Source: an uncultured Sphingomonas sp. (GTDB lineage: Bacteria; Pseudomonadota; Alphaproteobacteria; Sphingomonadales; Sphingomonadaceae). Taken from it: a stretch of DNA of 64,000 nucleotides. A program made the position numbers and the translations under genes. The notes under the pieces were generated by a model, which saw only the letters and a program-made list of their open reading frames with translations, made no database searches and was not told where the DNA came from. The stretch covers positions 1 to 64,000 of the forward strand of contig NZ_CAJYTI010000003.1 of assembly GCF_913777625.1 (NCBI RefSeq). The letters run 5' to 3'. Shown here piece by piece: positions 23,382 to 36,697 of the stretch (positions are counted from its first letter, which is position 1; each line of letters starts with the position of its first letter).

Positions 23382-24839
23382 TCAGAACAGCGCCTTCGCC
23401 GCGACCAGCGACCAGGTGCCCAGCGCACCGAACGCCAGCCAGCCGATCGGCGAAATCACGACGGCGCTGATCGCGATCAGGCCGCCTTCGACGAGGTCGG
23501 TCTTGCCCGCAAAAGCCGGCGCCGGCTCGTCGAAGTACATCGTCTTGACGATCTTGAGGTAATAGAAGGCACCGATCGTCGAGGCCGCAGCACCCACCGC
23601 CGCGAAGATCCAGAGGCCCGAATGGACCGCTGCCATGAACACGCCAAGCTTGGCGAAGAAGCCGAGCAGCGGCGGAATGCCGGCAAGGCTGAACATGAAG
23701 ATCGCCAGCGCCGCCGCCAGGCCCGGACGGGTGCGCGACATGCCCGAGAGGCTGGCGATCGTCTCGACCTGCTCGCCATCCTGCCCACGCATCTGCAGCA
23801 CCACCAGGAAGCTGCCGATCGTCATGATGACGTAGATCGCCATGTAGACGAGCACGCTGGCAACGCCTTCCTCGCCGCCGGCCGCAAGGCCGATCAGCGC
23901 GAAGCCGACATTGTTGATCGACGAGTATGCAAGCAGGCGCTTGATGTTGGTCTGGCCGATCGCCGCCACCGCACCGAAGATGATCGAGGCGAGCGAGGCG
24001 AAGATCACGATCTGGCGCCATTCGAAGATCGCCGGGCCCATCGCGTCGATCGCGACGCGCACCGCCATCGCCACTGCGGCCACCTTGGGGGCAGAGGCGA
24101 AATAGGCGGTGACCGGGGTCGGCGCGCCTTCGTACACGTCCGGCGTCCACATGTGGAACGGCACGGCCGAGATCTTGAACGCCATGCCCGCGAACACGAA
24201 CACCAGACCGAACAGCAGGCCGGTATGCTGCGGCGAGGCGAGGCCGGCGTGATAGGCGCCCGCAATGCCCTCGAACAGCGTGGTGCCGGCGAAGCCGTAC
24301 ACAAGGCTGATGCCGTAGAGCAGGATGCCAGAGGCCAGCGCGCCCAGCACGAAATACTTCAGACCGGCTTCGGCCGAGCGCGTATCGCGCCGCATGAAGC
24401 TGGCGAGAATGTACGCCGAAAGGCTCTGTAGCTCGAGACCGACATAGAGGCTCAGCAGGTCGCCCGCCGAGACCATCATGCCCATGCCGATGGTCGCAAG
24501 CAGGATCAGCACCGGATATTCCGGGCGCAGATCGTCGCCCGAGGTGCGCTGGAAGAAGCCCGGCGCAACGAGGATCGACACCGCGGCGGCGACATAGATC
24601 GCAACCTTGGCGAAGGCCGAGAATGCATCGGCATGATAGAGGCCACCGAACGCGACGCCGCCCGTGGAGGACGGACCGGTGAGCGCGATGCCGGCGCCAG
24701 CGAGCAGCGCCACCGAGGCCCAGCTCACCAGCTTGGTGGATGCCTGGCCACCCCAGGCAGCCACCAGCATCAGGACGATGGAGCCGACCGCGAGCACCAG
24801 CTCGGGCAGCGTCATGAGGAGTTGCATGGAATAGGACAT
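23382..24839 (-). CDS. nuoN: NADH-quinone oxidoreductase subunit N
   Basis: The 485-residue polytopic subunit is one of three antiporter-like subunits in the membrane arm of complex I. It has about 14 hydrophobic helices. Conserved features include the broken helix region FKISAVPFHMWTPDVYEGAP and the charged TNIKRLLAYSSINNVGF. The ATG overlaps the nuoM stop by one base (TGATG). It is the last nuo gene before birA. Confidence 0.97.
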   Translation of the reverse strand: MSYSMQLLMTLPELVLAVGSIVLMLVAAWGGQASTKLVSWASVALLAGAGIALTGPSSTGGVAFGGLYHADAFSAFAKVAIYVAAAVSILVAPGFFQRTSGDDLRPEYPVLILLATIGMGMMVSAGDLLSLYVGLELQSLSAYILASFMRRDTRSAEAGLKYFVLGALASGILLYGISLVYGFAGTTLFEGIAGAYHAGLASPQHTGLLFGLVFVFAGMAFKISAVPFHMWTPDVYEGAPTPVTAYFASAPKVAAVAMAVRVAIDAMGPAIFEWRQIVIFASLASIIFGAVAAIGQTNIKRLLAYSSINNVGFALIGLAAGGEEGVASVLVYMAIYVIMTIGSFLVVLQMRGQDGEQVETIASLSGMSRTRPGLAAALAIFMFSLAGIPPLLGFFAKLGVFMAAVHSGLWIFAAVGAAASTIGAFYYLKIVKTMYFDEPAPAFAGKTDLVEGGLIAISAVVISPIGWLAFGALGTWSLVAAKALF

Positions 24840-26404
24840 CAGTGCGCCCCCTCGTGCGCGGAGGCTTCATGGGCGGGTGCCGCCTGCGGCGAACCCGGCG
24901 TGGGCTTGGAGTCGCTGATCGACAGGGTGTGCGCGGCGCTGTCGAGGCGCTGCGTCAGCCGTGCGACATCGGCGTGCATCGGCGCGGTGAAGCTGGTCGG
25001 GTACACACCCATCCACAGCACCACGGCAGCCAGTGCTACCAGCATCGCCACTTCGCGACCGTCGAGGTCCGGCATCGCCTTCACATCGTCCTTGGTCAGG
25101 TCGCCCCACACCACCCGACGGAACAGGTAGAGCATATAGGCGGCGCCGAGGATGATACCCGTGGTGCCGATCAGCGCGGTCCAGGTCGAGACCTGGTACA
25201 CGCCGGCGAGGCTGAAGAATTCGCCGACGAAGTTGCTGGTGCCCGGCAGGCCGATCGAGGCCATGGTGAACAACAGGAACAGCACGGCGTAGCGCGGCAT
25301 GTTGATCGCCAGGCCGCCGTAGCGGTCGATCTCGCGGGTGTGGAGGCGATCATAGATGATGCCAACGCACAGGAACAGCGCGCCCGAGACCACGCCGTGG
25401 CCCAGCATCACCATCATCGCACCGTCGATGCCGTTCGCGTTGAAGGCGAACAGACCCATGGTGACGATCGCCATGTGCGCGACCGACGAATAGGCGATCA
25501 GCTTCTTCATGTCGCTCTGCACGAGCGCGACGAGCGAGGTGTAGACCACCGCCACGCAGGACAGGCCGAAGACGACCCACATGAACTGCACCGACGCGAC
25601 CGGGAACATGGGCAGCGAGAAGCGCAGGAAGCCATAGCCGCCGAGCTTCAGCAGCACGCCCGCCAGGATCACCGAGCCAGCGGTCGGCGCCTGCACGTGC
25701 GCGTCGGGCAGCCAGGTGTGGACCGGCCACATCGGCATCTTCACCGCGAACGAGGCGAAGAAGGCCAGCCATAGCCAAGTCTGCCAGTTGGCCGGGAAGT
25801 CGTGCGCCATCAGCACCGGGATCGAGGTGGTGCCGGTGTTCAGCACCATGAAGATCATGGCGACGAGCATCAGCAGCGAGCCTAGCAGCGTGTAGAGGAA
25901 GAACTTGTACGACGCGTAGATGCGGTTCACGCCGCCCCAGATGCCGATGATCAGGTACATCGGGATCAGGCCACCTTCGAAGAAGATGTAGAACAGGAAC
26001 AGGTCCTGCGCGGCGAAGGTGCCGATCATCAGCACTTCGGTCGCAAGGAACGCCGCCATGTACTCCGGCACGCGCTTGGTGACCGAGAGCCAGCTGGCGC
26101 CGATGCAGATCGGCATCAGGAACAGCGAGAGCTCGATCAGCAGGAAGGCGAAGCCGTCGATGCCGAGCGCCCACTTGAAGTCGACGCCACCAAGGCTGAA
26201 CAGCACATGCTGCTCGACGAACTGCCACTGTGGGGCACCGTCGCCATGCTGGAACTGCGTCCAGAGGAAAACGCCGAGGCCCAGGTTGACGAGCGTCGCG
26301 AGGAGCGCCGTCCAGCGAGCGCCCTGGGCGCCCACGAAGAGGCAGAGCACCGCGGCAACCGCGGGGATCGCGAGCAGGACGGAAAGGATCGGAAAGCCGG
26401 TCAT
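24839..26404 (-). CDS. nuoM: NADH-quinone oxidoreductase subunit M
   Basis: The 521-residue membrane subunit has the antiporter-like fold with about 14 helices. The motif [18 protein letters not shown] carries the key glutamate, and [18 protein letters not shown] the conserved lysine and helix break. It ends in a 30-residue polar tail rich in Pro, Ala and His ([20 protein letters not shown]) that enteric homologues lack. Start chosen at 26404, 7 nt after the nuoL stop; an in-frame ATG at 26422 would lie inside nuoL. Confidence 0.97.
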   Translation of the reverse strand: MTGFPILSVLLAIPAVAAVLCLFVGAQGARWTALLATLVNLGLGVFLWTQFQHGDGAPQWQFVEQHVLFSLGGVDFKWALGIDGFAFLLIELSLFLMPICIGASWLSVTKRVPEYMAAFLATEVLMIGTFAAQDLFLFYIFFEGGLIPMYLIIGIWGGVNRIYASYKFFLYTLLGSLLMLVAMIFMVLNTGTTSIPVLMAHDFPANWQTWLWLAFFASFAVKMPMWPVHTWLPDAHVQAPTAGSVILAGVLLKLGGYGFLRFSLPMFPVASVQFMWVVFGLSCVAVVYTSLVALVQSDMKKLIAYSSVAHMAIVTMGLFAFNANGIDGAMMVMLGHGVVSGALFLCVGIIYDRLHTREIDRYGGLAINMPRYAVLFLLFTMASIGLPGTSNFVGEFFSLAGVYQVSTWTALIGTTGIILGAAYMLYLFRRVVWGDLTKDDVKAMPDLDGREVAMLVALAAVVLWMGVYPTSFTAPMHADVARLTQRLDSAAHTLSISDSKPTPGSPQAAPAHEASAHEGAH

Positions 26405-26411
26405 TTTTCCA

Positions 26412-28498
<2,087 letters not shown>

Positions 28499-28499
<1 letters not shown>

Positions 28500-28804
28500 C
28501 AGCCCTTCATCCGATTGACGTCGTCGACCGAAATCGTGCCGCGACCGCGGAAATAGATGACCAGGATGGCAAGGCCGATCGCGGCCTCACCGGCAGCGAC
28601 GGTCAGCACGAACATCGCGAACACCTGGCCCACCAGGTCGTGCAGGAACGACGAGAAGGCGACGAAATTGAGGTTCACGCTGAGCAGGATGAGCTCGATC
28701 GCCATCAGGATGACGATCAGGTTCTTCCGGTTCATGAAGATGCCGAGCACCCCCATGGTGAACAGGATCGCCGAGACGACCAGATAATGGGTTAGCGAGA
28801 TCAC
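28499..28804 (-). CDS. nuoK: NADH-quinone oxidoreductase subunit K
   Basis: The 101-residue subunit has three membrane helices. The conserved glutamates of the proton path are in [15 protein letters not shown] and [14 protein letters not shown]. The start is GTG (28802-28804), overlapping the nuoJ stop by 4 nt (GTGA); the next residues [14 protein letters not shown] fit the family N-terminus. Confidence 0.97.
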
Positions 28805-29412
28805 AGCTCCATCCCCTGCCCGACCGCCGGGTTCATGTTGCGGGTGGCATCCTTGGCGCGGCGGGCGTTCTGGCGCGCAATGTTCTGCGGCCGCACGTCG
28901 CTGCGCTTGCGGTAGGTCAGCACGATCGCGCCGATCATCGCGACGAGCAGCACCAAGCCGGCGCCCTCGAACACGAACAGGTAGCGCGTGTAGAGCAGCG
29001 CGCCGATCGCCTCGATGTTCGGCACGCCGTCCGCAACCGGGGCGACGCGACGACCCAGCGCCAGCGTGCCGGCGCTCCAGGCGCCGACCGCGACGATGAT
29101 CTCGGCGACCAGCGCCAGCGCCAGCAAGAGGCCGATGGCGGCATACTTCATCACGCCCGCGCGGAGCTCGGTGAAGTCGATGTCGAGCATCATCACGACG
29201 AACAGGAAGAGCACCGCGACCGCGCCGACATAGACGATCACCAGCAGCATGGCGATGAATTCGGCGCCCACGAGCACCATCAGGCCCGCAGCGTTGAAGA
29301 ACGCCAGGATGAGCCAGAGGACGGAATGGACCGGGTTGCGCGACAGGATCGTGGCTGCGCCGGAGACGCACACGATGGTCGCGAACAGGTAAAAGGCGAG
29401 AAGCTGGATCAC
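28801..29412 (-). CDS. nuoJ: NADH-quinone oxidoreductase subunit J
   Basis: The 203-residue membrane subunit has five hydrophobic helices and the hallmark [19 protein letters not shown] with the pi-bulge helix. The C-terminal 35 residues are basic and cytoplasmic ([20 protein letters not shown]). It starts 33 nt after the nuoI stop, the only real gap within the nuo operon. Confidence 0.97.
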   Translation of the reverse strand: MIQLLAFYLFATIVCVSGAATILSRNPVHSVLWLILAFFNAAGLMVLVGAEFIAMLLVIVYVGAVAVLFLFVVMMLDIDFTELRAGVMKYAAIGLLLALALVAEIIVAVGAWSAGTLALGRRVAPVADGVPNIEAIGALLYTRYLFVFEGAGLVLLVAMIGAIVLTYRKRSDVRPQNIARQNARRAKDATRNMNPAVGQGMEL

Positions 29413-29445
29413 GGAATCGGATGGCCCCTTTGAATGGTGCGGCGC

Positions 29446-29931
29446 TTAACGGTACGGCGCGTCGGCGGCAAGGTTCGCCGCGATGGCGCGTTCCCAGCGG
29501 TCGCCGTTCGCGAGCAGCTTATCCTTCTGATAAATCAGCTCTTCCCGCGTCTCGGTGGAAAATTCGAAATTCGGCCCTTCGACGATCGCATCGACCGGGC
29601 ACGCTTCCTGGCACAGGCCGCAGTAAATGCACTTGGTCATGTCGATGTCGTAGCGCGTCGTGCGGCGGCTGCCGTCGTCGCGCGGCTCGGCCTCGATCGT
29701 GATCGCCAGCGCCGGGCACACCGCCTCGCACAGCTTGCACGCGATGCAACGCTCTTCGCCATTGGGATAGCGGCGCAGCGCATGCTCGCCGCGGAAGCGG
29801 GGCGAGAGCGGGTTCTTCTCGTACGGATAGTTGATCGTCGCCTTGGGCTTGAAGAAATACTTCAAGGTCAGGGCGTGCGCCTTCACGAACTCCCACAGAG
29901 TCCAGGTGCGAATAAAACTACCGACGCTCAT
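29446..29931 (-). CDS. nuoI: NADH-quinone oxidoreductase subunit I (two 4Fe-4S clusters)
   Basis: The 161-residue peripheral-arm subunit carries clusters N6a and N6b. The two ferredoxin motifs are [16 protein letters not shown] and [16 protein letters not shown]. The N-terminal amphipathic stretch ([20 protein letters not shown]) anchors it to the membrane arm. Its start overlaps the nuoH stop by 4 nt. Confidence 0.98.
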   Translation of the reverse strand: MSVGSFIRTWTLWEFVKAHALTLKYFFKPKATINYPYEKNPLSPRFRGEHALRRYPNGEERCIACKLCEAVCPALAITIEAEPRDDGSRRTTRYDIDMTKCIYCGLCQEACPVDAIVEGPNFEFSTETREELIYQKDKLLANGDRWERAIAANLAADAPYR

Positions 29932-30977
29932 GCGGGCACTCCAACCCGGGTCAGCATGAGATACCCGGAAACGAGGAAGACGAAGAGAAGCGACAGCGGC
30001 AGGAAGATCTTCCAGCCCAGGCGCATCAGCTGGTCATAGCGATAGCGCGGGACGGTGGCCTTCACCCAGCTGAAGCAGAAGAAGAAGAACAGCATCTTGG
30101 CGAAGAGCCACAGAATGCCCGGAACCGCGTAGAGTGGCGCCCAGTCGAACGGCGGGAGATAGCCGCCCCAGAACAGCGTCGCGTTGAGCGCGCACATCAG
30201 GATGACGTTGGCGTACTCGCCGAGCCAGTAGAGCGCGAAGGCCATCGACGAATATTCGGTCTGGTAGCCCGCAACCAGTTCCGACTCCGCTTCGGTCAGG
30301 TCGAACGGCGCGCGCTGCGTCTCGGCGAGCGACGAGATGAAGAACACGATCGCCATCGGGAAGAGCAGCGGGTTGACGAAGTTGCCGTTGACGAAGCCGT
30401 AATAGCCCTTCTGCATCTCGACGATCGCGCCGAGATTGAACGAGCCAGCCCAGAGCACGACCGAGATCAGCACGAAGCCGATCGAGACTTCGTAGCTCAC
30501 CATCTGCGCCGCCGCGCGGATCGCCGAGTAGAACGGATATTTGGAGTTCGACGACCAGCCGGCGAGGATGATGCCGTACACGCCCAGCGACGAGGCCGCG
30601 AGCACATAGAGCAGGCCGACATTGATGTTCGACAGTGCGACGCCCGCCTGGAACGGCACCACCGCCCACACGATCAGCGCGACCGTGAAGGTGATGATCG
30701 GCGCGAGCAGGAACAGCCCCTTGTTCGCGCCCGACGGAATGATGGTTTCCTGGAGGAACACCTTGAGGCCGTCGGCGAAGGACTGGAGCAGGCCAAGCGG
30801 GCCGACGACGTTTGGACCGCGACGCAGCGCCATCGCCGCCCAGATCTTGCGATCGGCGTAGATGATCATGGCGACGGCGAGCATCACCGGCAGCGCGATC
30901 ACCAAGATGTCGATGATCGTGGCGACGGTCCAGGCCAGCTCGAACGGCAGGCCAAGATAGGTGAACCAGGAGGTCAT
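29928..30977 (-). CDS. nuoH: NADH-quinone oxidoreductase subunit H
   Basis: The 349-residue membrane subunit forms the base of the quinone-binding chamber. It has eight or nine hydrophobic helices, with [20 protein letters not shown] and [20 protein letters not shown] as family signatures; the latter acidic loop faces the quinone site. ATG at 30977 overlaps the nuoG stop by 4 nt. Confidence 0.97.
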   Translation of the reverse strand: MTSWFTYLGLPFELAWTVATIIDILVIALPVMLAVAMIIYADRKIWAAMALRRGPNVVGPLGLLQSFADGLKVFLQETIIPSGANKGLFLLAPIITFTVALIVWAVVPFQAGVALSNINVGLLYVLAASSLGVYGIILAGWSSNSKYPFYSAIRAAAQMVSYEVSIGFVLISVVLWAGSFNLGAIVEMQKGYYGFVNGNFVNPLLFPMAIVFFISSLAETQRAPFDLTEAESELVAGYQTEYSSMAFALYWLGEYANVILMCALNATLFWGGYLPPFDWAPLYAVPGILWLFAKMLFFFFCFSWVKATVPRYRYDQLMRLGWKIFLPLSLLFVFLVSGYLMLTRVGVPA

Positions 30978-32992
30978 TCTGCGGCCTCTGCGAAGTCTTC
31001 GCCATGGAGCAGTTCGGCCGAGCAGCGCTGCATCGTCGGCGACGCACGGCAGATGGCGTTGGTGAGATAGAAATCGGCGATCGGATAGGTCACCGGACCC
31101 GAGGCCTGCGAAGCGAGCGACGGCGGGTTCCACGCGAACTCGGCCAGACCTTCCTGACCGAGCGCCGGAACCTCGCTCGCCATCGCGGCGCGCAGTTCTT
31201 CAAAGCTGTCGAACGGCAGCGTGCGGCCGAGCTTTTCGGAGAGCGCGCGCAGGATCGTCCAGTCCTCGCGCGCCTCGCCCGGTGCGAACACCGCACGATC
31301 GGCGCGCTGCACGCGGCCCTCCAGGTTCACATAGGTGCCCGGCTTCTCGGCATAGGTGGCGCCCGGCAGGATCACATCAGCATGATGCGCGCCCTGGTCT
31401 CCGTGGTGGCCGATATAGACCTTGAAGCTGCCGGCGAACTTGGCGAAGTCCACTTCGTCGGCGCCAAGGAAGAAGGCCAGCTTCGGCGCGGCCGCGACGA
31501 TGTCGGCAATGCCGCCCTTCTGCGCATAGCCCAGCATCAGGCCGGCCATCCGCGCTGCGGCAGTGTGGACGACGTTGAAGCCGTTCCAGGCCGCTTCGGT
31601 CTCGGTCGCGGCGCGCTGGAAGGCACCCGCGATCGCAAGCGCGGCGCCATGGCCGTTCTTGAGCGCGCCGGGGCCGAGGATCAGCGCCGGCTTCTTGGCA
31701 TTGTCGATCGCCTGGGCGAGGTTCTCCGGCAGGCTGTTGAGCAGCCCCAGATCGTCGCCCAGCCACTCGACCTTGTAGGTGAGGTCCACCTGCGGGCCGA
31801 TCGCGAACACCTTGGCGCCGCGCTTGATTGCCTTGCGCACGCGGGTGTTCACCAGCGGCGCTTCCCAGCGCAGGTTGGTGCCGACCAGCAGGATTGCATC
31901 GGCCTCTTCGAGCGCCGCGATGGTGGTGTTGAACGCCACTGCCGACAGGCTCGACGTGTCATAGGCCATACCGGTCTGGCGGCCTTCGAGCAGATCCGAA
32001 CCGAACGCCTTCACCAGTGCCTTGGCGGCATACATCGTCTCGGCATCGAGCAGGTCGCCGGCGATCGCCGCGACGCTCGAGCCCGCGGTTGCGGCCACGC
32101 CCGTGATCGCGTCGAACGCTTCTTCCCAGGTCGCCGGGACCAGCTTGCCGTCCTTGCGGACGAACGGGCGGTCGAGACGGCGGCGGACCAGCGCGTCGAC
32201 ATGGTAGCGGGTCTTGTCGTGCGCCCACTCCTCGTTCACGTCCTCGTTGATGCGCGGCAGGACGCGCATCACCTGACGGCCGCGGCTGTCGAGGCGGATG
32301 TTGGTGCCGACCGCGTCCATCACGTCGATCGACAGGTTCCGCTTGAGCTCCCAGGGGCGATATTCGAACGCGACCGGCTTGTGGGTCAGCGCGCCGACCG
32401 GGCAGAGGTCCGCGACATTGCCCGACAGCTCGCTCTTGAAAGCCTTTTCGAGATAGGTCGTGATCTGCATGTTCTCGCCGCGATAGATCGCGCCGATATC
32501 CTCCACGCCGGCGACTTCCTCGCCGAAGCGGACGCAGCGGGTGCACTGGATGCAGCGGGTCATCACCGTCTTGATAATGGGGCCCATGTACTTTTCGGTG
32601 ACCGCGCGCTTGTTTTCCTCATAGCGCGACTGGCCACGGCCATAGGCGACCGACTGGTCCTGCAGGTCGCACTCGCCGCCCTGATCGCAGATCGGGCAAT
32701 CGAGCGGGTGGTTGATCAGCAGGAATTCCATCACGCCTTCGCGCGCGGCCTTCACCATCGGGCTGTCGGTGCGGATTTCCTGATTGTCGGCGGCCGGCAG
32801 CGCGCACGAAGCCTGGGGCTTGGGCGGTCCGGGCTTCACTTCGACCAGGCACATGCGGCAATTGCCGGCGATGCTCAGCCGTTCATGATAGCAGAAACGC
32901 GGAATCTCCTTGCCCGCAGCCTCACAGGCCTGGAGCACGGTGGCGCCCTGCGGCACCTCGACTTCGATTCCGTCAACCTTGAGCTTGGGCAT
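30974..32992 (-). CDS. nuoG: NADH-quinone oxidoreductase subunit G
   Basis: The 672-residue iron-sulfur subunit has an N-terminal 2Fe-2S ferredoxin domain ([19 protein letters not shown]), the His-ligated 4Fe-4S site ([19 protein letters not shown]) and a further 4Fe-4S site ([18 protein letters not shown]). A molybdopterin-oxidoreductase-like domain follows that carries no cofactor in complex I. The length is that of alphaproteobacterial and mitochondrial homologues, shorter than the enteric form. The ATG overlaps the nuoF stop (TAATG). Confidence 0.97.
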   Translation of the reverse strand: MPKLKVDGIEVEVPQGATVLQACEAAGKEIPRFCYHERLSIAGNCRMCLVEVKPGPPKPQASCALPAADNQEIRTDSPMVKAAREGVMEFLLINHPLDCPICDQGGECDLQDQSVAYGRGQSRYEENKRAVTEKYMGPIIKTVMTRCIQCTRCVRFGEEVAGVEDIGAIYRGENMQITTYLEKAFKSELSGNVADLCPVGALTHKPVAFEYRPWELKRNLSIDVMDAVGTNIRLDSRGRQVMRVLPRINEDVNEEWAHDKTRYHVDALVRRRLDRPFVRKDGKLVPATWEEAFDAITGVAATAGSSVAAIAGDLLDAETMYAAKALVKAFGSDLLEGRQTGMAYDTSSLSAVAFNTTIAALEEADAILLVGTNLRWEAPLVNTRVRKAIKRGAKVFAIGPQVDLTYKVEWLGDDLGLLNSLPENLAQAIDNAKKPALILGPGALKNGHGAALAIAGAFQRAATETEAAWNGFNVVHTAAARMAGLMLGYAQKGGIADIVAAAPKLAFFLGADEVDFAKFAGSFKVYIGHHGDQGAHHADVILPGATYAEKPGTYVNLEGRVQRADRAVFAPGEAREDWTILRALSEKLGRTLPFDSFEELRAAMASEVPALGQEGLAEFAWNPPSLASQASGPVTYPIADFYLTNAICRASPTMQRCSAELLHGEDFAEAAE

Positions 32993-34296
32993 TACTCTGC
33001 CGCCTCTTGCATGGTTTCGATGCCGCCCGACTTGCGCTCGTTGATACGGCGCTCGATCTCGGGGCGGAAATGGCGGATCAGGCCCTGGATCGGCCAGGCG
33101 GCCGCATCGCCCAAGGCGCAGATGGTGTGGCCTTCGACCTGCTTGGTCACCTGCTGCAGCGTGTCGATCTCGCTGATGTCGGCGTCGCCGGTGCGCAGCC
33201 GCTCCATCACGCGCCACATCCAGCCGGTGCCTTCGCGACACGGGGTGCACTGGCCGCAGCTCTCATGCTTGTAGAAATAGGAGAGCCGGCTGATCGCGCG
33301 GACGATGTCGGTCGACTTGTCCATCACGATCACCGCGGCGGTGCCGAGGCCCGAGCCGAGCGCGCGCAGACCGTCGAAGTCCATCGGGCAGTCCATGATC
33401 TGGGCTGCCGGCACCAGTGGCACCGACGAACCGCCCGGGATCACCGCGAGCAGATTGTCCCAGCCGCCGCGGATGCCGCCGCAATGCTTCTCGATCAGCT
33501 CGCGGAACGGGATCGACATGGCCTCTTCGACCACGCACGGCTTGTTCACGTGGCCCGAGATCTGGAAGAGCTTGGTGCCCTTGTTGTTCTCGGCGCCGAA
33601 GCTGGCAAACCATTCGGGGCCGCGCCGCAGGATCGTCGGCGCGACCGCGATCGACTCGACGTTGTTGACCGTGGTCGGGCAGCCATAGAGGCCCGCACCC
33701 GCCGGGAACGGCGGCTTGAGGCGCGGCTGGCCCTTCTTGCCTTCCAGGCTCTCGATCATCGCGGTCTCTTCACCGCAGATATAGGCGCCGGCGCCGCGAT
33801 GGACGAAGACGTCGAAGTCATAGCCCGAACCGCAGGCATTCTTGCCCAGCAGGCCGGCGGCATAGGCCTCGGCGACCGCCGCGAACAGCGTCTCGGCCTC
33901 GCGGATATATTCGCCGCGGATATAGATGTAGGCCGCACGCGCGCGCATCGCGAAGCCCGCGACCAGCGCGCCTTCGATCAGCAGATGCGGGTCGTGGCGG
34001 ATGATCTCGCGGTCCTTGCACGAGCCGGGCTCGGACTCGTCGGCATTGATGACGAGGAAGCTCGGACGCTCGGGTGTCGGGTTCTTCGGCATGAAGCTCC
34101 ACTTCATGCCCGTCGGAAAGCCGGCGCCGCCACGGCCGCGCAGGCCCGAGGCCTTGATGCGGTCGATGATCGTGTCCGGCCCCAGATCGAGCAGCGCCTT
34201 CGTGTTGTCCCACGCCCCACGCGCCCGCGCGGCATCGAGATGCCACGACTGGTAGCCGTAGAGATTGGTGAAGATGCGGTCCTTGTCCTGAAGCAC
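32992..34296 (-). CDS. nuoF: NADH-quinone oxidoreductase subunit F (NADH/FMN site)
   Basis: The 434-residue subunit oxidises NADH. It has the NADH-binding glycine loop [19 protein letters not shown]-site residues ([14 protein letters not shown]) and cluster N3 ligands [15 protein letters not shown]. The start is GTG at 34296, behind GGGAAGGGACG, which itself lies in the end of the 55-codon gene; the earlier frame contains no better start. It is separated from that small gene by only 1 nt. Confidence 0.97.
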   Translation of the reverse strand: MLQDKDRIFTNLYGYQSWHLDAARARGAWDNTKALLDLGPDTIIDRIKASGLRGRGGAGFPTGMKWSFMPKNPTPERPSFLVINADESEPGSCKDREIIRHDPHLLIEGALVAGFAMRARAAYIYIRGEYIREAETLFAAVAEAYAAGLLGKNACGSGYDFDVFVHRGAGAYICGEETAMIESLEGKKGQPRLKPPFPAGAGLYGCPTTVNNVESIAVAPTILRRGPEWFASFGAENNKGTKLFQISGHVNKPCVVEEAMSIPFRELIEKHCGGIRGGWDNLLAVIPGGSSVPLVPAAQIMDCPMDFDGLRALGSGLGTAAVIVMDKSTDIVRAISRLSYFYKHESCGQCTPCREGTGWMWRVMERLRTGDADISEIDTLQQVTKQVEGHTICALGDAAAWPIQGLIRHFRPEIERRINERKSGGIETMQEAAE

Positions 34297-34297
34297 C

Positions 34298-34465
34298 TTA
34301 GCGTCCCTTCCCGACCAGCTTCTGTACGAACAGATAGAAGACCACGGCCACACCGATCAGGACGAGCGTCCCGATCAAGTTAAATGCAAGCTTGAGCACC
34401 CAGCCGAGCACGACGATGCCGCCGATGATGGCCAGGATGGTGACGATGAGGCTGTTGCCCCGCAT
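34298..34465 (-). CDS. 55-residue membrane protein embedded between nuoE and nuoF
   Basis: This short frame encodes 55 residues: [20 protein letters not shown], then [20 protein letters not shown], then a hydrophobic end and a basic tail ([10 protein letters not shown]). Two hydrophobic helices suggest an inner-membrane hairpin. The ATG overlaps the nuoE stop by one base (TGATG) and the TAA is one base from the nuoF GTG. The gap between nuoE and nuoF is thus fully used as a coupled gene. It is not a subunit of the standard 14-subunit complex. It could be an accessory or assembly factor; that is speculation. Confidence 0.75.
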   Translation of the reverse strand: MRGNSLIVTILAIIGGIVVLGWVLKLAFNLIGTLVLIGVAVVFYLFVQKLVGKGR

Positions 34466-35133
34466 CACCATTCGCCCCGATAGTCATGGTTCTCGCCCAC
34501 CATCGCGGTGAGCGTCGTCGGTCCGCCGAGCGGCTCGACGGTGTGGCGGCCCGGCTCCTGCGTGCCGGTCTTGGGGCTCTCGCCCTTGGCCAGCGCGTCC
34601 AGGATCGCCAGCGTGCGATCATAATCGAGATCTTCGAAATTGTCGTCGTTGATCTGCACCATCGGCGCCGACGAGCAATTGCCCATGCACTCGACCTCGG
34701 TGAGCGTGAACAGCCCGTCCGCGGTGGTGTGGCCCTTCTTCAGCCCGCGCGACTTGCACGCGGCCATCACGTCGTCCGACCCGCGCAGCATGCACGGCGT
34801 CGTGCCGCAGACCTGCACATGGTAGCGGCCGACCGGCACCAGGTTGAACATGGTGTAGAAGGTCGCGACCTCGAACACGCGGATATAGGGCATGTCCAGT
34901 TCGCGGGCGACGAACTCGATCACCGGAACCGGAAGCCAGCCCTGCGTGTTCGTCTCGGCACCCACCTGGCGCTGCGCCAGGTCGAGAAACGGGATGGTGC
35001 ACGACATCTGGCGACCCGCCGGATAGCGCGCCATGATCTCGCGCGCCTTCTCGGCATTGGCCGGCGTCCAGGCGAAATTGCCCCAGCGCGCGCGGACTTC
35101 CGCTTCGTCGGGGAGTTGGGGTGCGTCAGCCAT
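34465..35133 (-). CDS. nuoE: NADH-quinone oxidoreductase subunit E (2Fe-2S)
   Basis: The 222-residue thioredoxin-fold subunit carries cluster N1a. The ligands are in VQVCGTTPCMLRGSDD and VECMGNCSSAPMVQI. The ~45-residue C-terminal extension (GTQEPGRHTVEPLGGPTTL onward) is typical of alphaproteobacteria. The start overlaps the upstream SnoaL-like gene stop by one base. Confidence 0.97.
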   Translation of the reverse strand: MADAPQLPDEAEVRARWGNFAWTPANAEKAREIMARYPAGRQMSCTIPFLDLAQRQVGAETNTQGWLPVPVIEFVARELDMPYIRVFEVATFYTMFNLVPVGRYHVQVCGTTPCMLRGSDDVMAACKSRGLKKGHTTADGLFTLTEVECMGNCSSAPMVQINDDNFEDLDYDRTLAILDALAKGESPKTGTQEPGRHTVEPLGGPTTLTAMVGENHDYRGEW

Positions 35134-35471
35134 CAGCGGATAAACTCCACCCGATCGACCTTGTCGTCGGAGAACGTATAAATGGACATCACCTCGAAGG
35201 GCTCGGCCTCGGGCGAGCGCGACACCTTCTCGTGCAGCACGACGGTTTCGCCGAGCGCATAGGAGGACAGGATGTCGGCGCGGTTGTGCGGAAACTCGGC
35301 GAACATCGCCTTGAGGCCCGAACGCACGCCTTCACGGCCCTCACGCAGCACGGCGCCGCGATAGGTCGCCTCGCAGGCGCCGTCGGTCATCAGTTCGACA
35401 TAGCCATCGGCATCCTGCGCATTGTAGCGCGCAATCATTTCATGCGTGGTGGCGATACGATCCGCGCTCAT
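35133..35471 (-). CDS. SnoaL-like (NTF2 fold) protein inside the nuo operon
   Basis: The 112-residue product, [20 protein letters not shown] onward, ends in [18 protein letters not shown], the usual closing strands of a SnoaL-like cone-shaped barrel. Such domains are small enzymes or ligand-binding proteins of very diverse role. It has 4-nt and 1-nt overlaps with nuoD and nuoE, so it is co-translated with complex I. No catalytic residues can be assigned. A role in complex I assembly or simple hitch-hiking are both possible. Confidence 0.85.
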   Translation of the reverse strand: MSADRIATTHEMIARYNAQDADGYVELMTDGACEATYRGAVLREGREGVRSGLKAMFAEFPHNRADILSSYALGETVVLHEKVSRSPEAEPFEVMSIYTFSDDKVDRVEFIR

Positions 35472-36697
35472 CGGTCGCACTCCCCGAACACGATATCCAT
35501 GGCGCCCAGGATGGCGGTGATGTCGGCGAGCATGTGCCCCTTGGACATGAAGTCCATCGCCTGGAGGTGGCTGAACGCGGTCGGGCGCACCTTGCAGCGA
35601 TACGGCTTGTTGGTGCCGTCCGAGACCAGATACACGCCGAATTCGCCCTTGGGGCTTTCGGTCGCGACATATACTTCGCCCGCCGGCACGTGATAGCCTT
35701 CGGTGAAGAGCTTGAAGTGATGGATCAGCGCTTCCATCGACTGCTTCATCTCGCCGCGCTTCGGCGCACCGACCTTGCGGTCGAGCGTCAGGACCGGGCC
35801 TTCCGGCATGTCCTGGATACACTGCTTGATGATGCGGGCCGACTGGTAGACTTCCTCGACGCGGACCATGAAGCGATCATAGCAATCGCCGCGGGTGCCG
35901 ACGGGAATCTCGAAATCGACGCGGTCGTATACATCGTACGGCTGCGAACGGCGGATATCCCAGGGGATGCCGGCGGCGCGGATCATCGGACCGGAGAAGC
36001 CCCACTTGATCGCGTCCTCACGGCTCACCGTCGCGATGTCGACGTTGCGCTGCTTGAAGATGCGGTTCTCGGCAACGAGGCTGATCGCGTCGCCGAACAG
36101 CCGCGGCAGGCGCGTGTCGAGCCATTCCGCGATGTCGTTCAAGAGCTTGACCGGCACGTCCTGGCGAACGCCACCGACGCGGTAATAGTTCGAGTGCATG
36201 CGCGCACCCGAAGCCCGCTCGAAGAAGTTCAGGCAGTCCTCGCGGATCTCGAACATCCACAGGTTCGGCGTCATCGCGCCGACGTCCATCACGTGCGAAC
36301 CCAGGTTCAGCATGTGGTTGCAGATGCGGGTCAGCTCGGCGAACAGCACGCGCAGATACTGGCCGCGCAGCGGCACCTCGAGATCGAGCAGCTTCTCGAC
36401 CGCGAGCACATAGCTGTGCTCCATCGCCAGCGGCGAGCAATAGTCGAAGCGATCGAAATACGGCAGCGCCTGGGTGTAGGTCTTGTACTCGATCAGCTTC
36501 TCGGTGCCGCGATGGAGCAGGCCGACATGCGGATCGATGCGCTCGATGATCTCGCCGTCCAGTTCGGTGACGAGACGGAGCACGCCGTGCGCCGCGGGAT
36601 GCTGCGGGCCGAAGTTGATCGTATAGTTCGCGATCGAGGTATCGCCCGTCGCCGGGTCGATGTCGCGCTCGGGGATCTTGACTGCGGTATCGGTCAT
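35468..36697 (-). CDS. nuoD: NADH-quinone oxidoreductase subunit D
   Basis: The 409-residue subunit lines the quinone pocket. Signature segments are [34 protein letters not shown] (with the quinone-site His) and YGIS-type region [16 protein letters not shown]. The ending [12 protein letters not shown] matches the family. Either ATG 36697 (TGATG overlap with nuoC) or GTG 36700 (GTGA overlap) could be the start; ATG is preferred. Confidence 0.97.
   Translation of the reverse strand: MTDTAVKIPERDIDPATGDTSIANYTINFGPQHPAAHGVLRLVTELDGEIIERIDPHVGLLHRGTEKLIEYKTYTQALPYFDRFDYCSPLAMEHSYVLAVEKLLDLEVPLRGQYLRVLFAELTRICNHMLNLGSHVMDVGAMTPNLWMFEIREDCLNFFERASGARMHSNYYRVGGVRQDVPVKLLNDIAEWLDTRLPRLFGDAISLVAENRIFKQRNVDIATVSREDAIKWGFSGPMIRAAGIPWDIRRSQPYDVYDRVDFEIPVGTRGDCYDRFMVRVEEVYQSARIIKQCIQDMPEGPVLTLDRKVGAPKRGEMKQSMEALIHHFKLFTEGYHVPAGEVYVATESPKGEFGVYLVSDGTNKPYRCKVRPTAFSHLQAMDFMSKGHMLADITAILGAMDIVFGECDR

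Noticed and set aside
31004..33274. Long plus-strand frame over nuoG
   Set aside because: Antisense shadow of nuoG; no protein-family motif.
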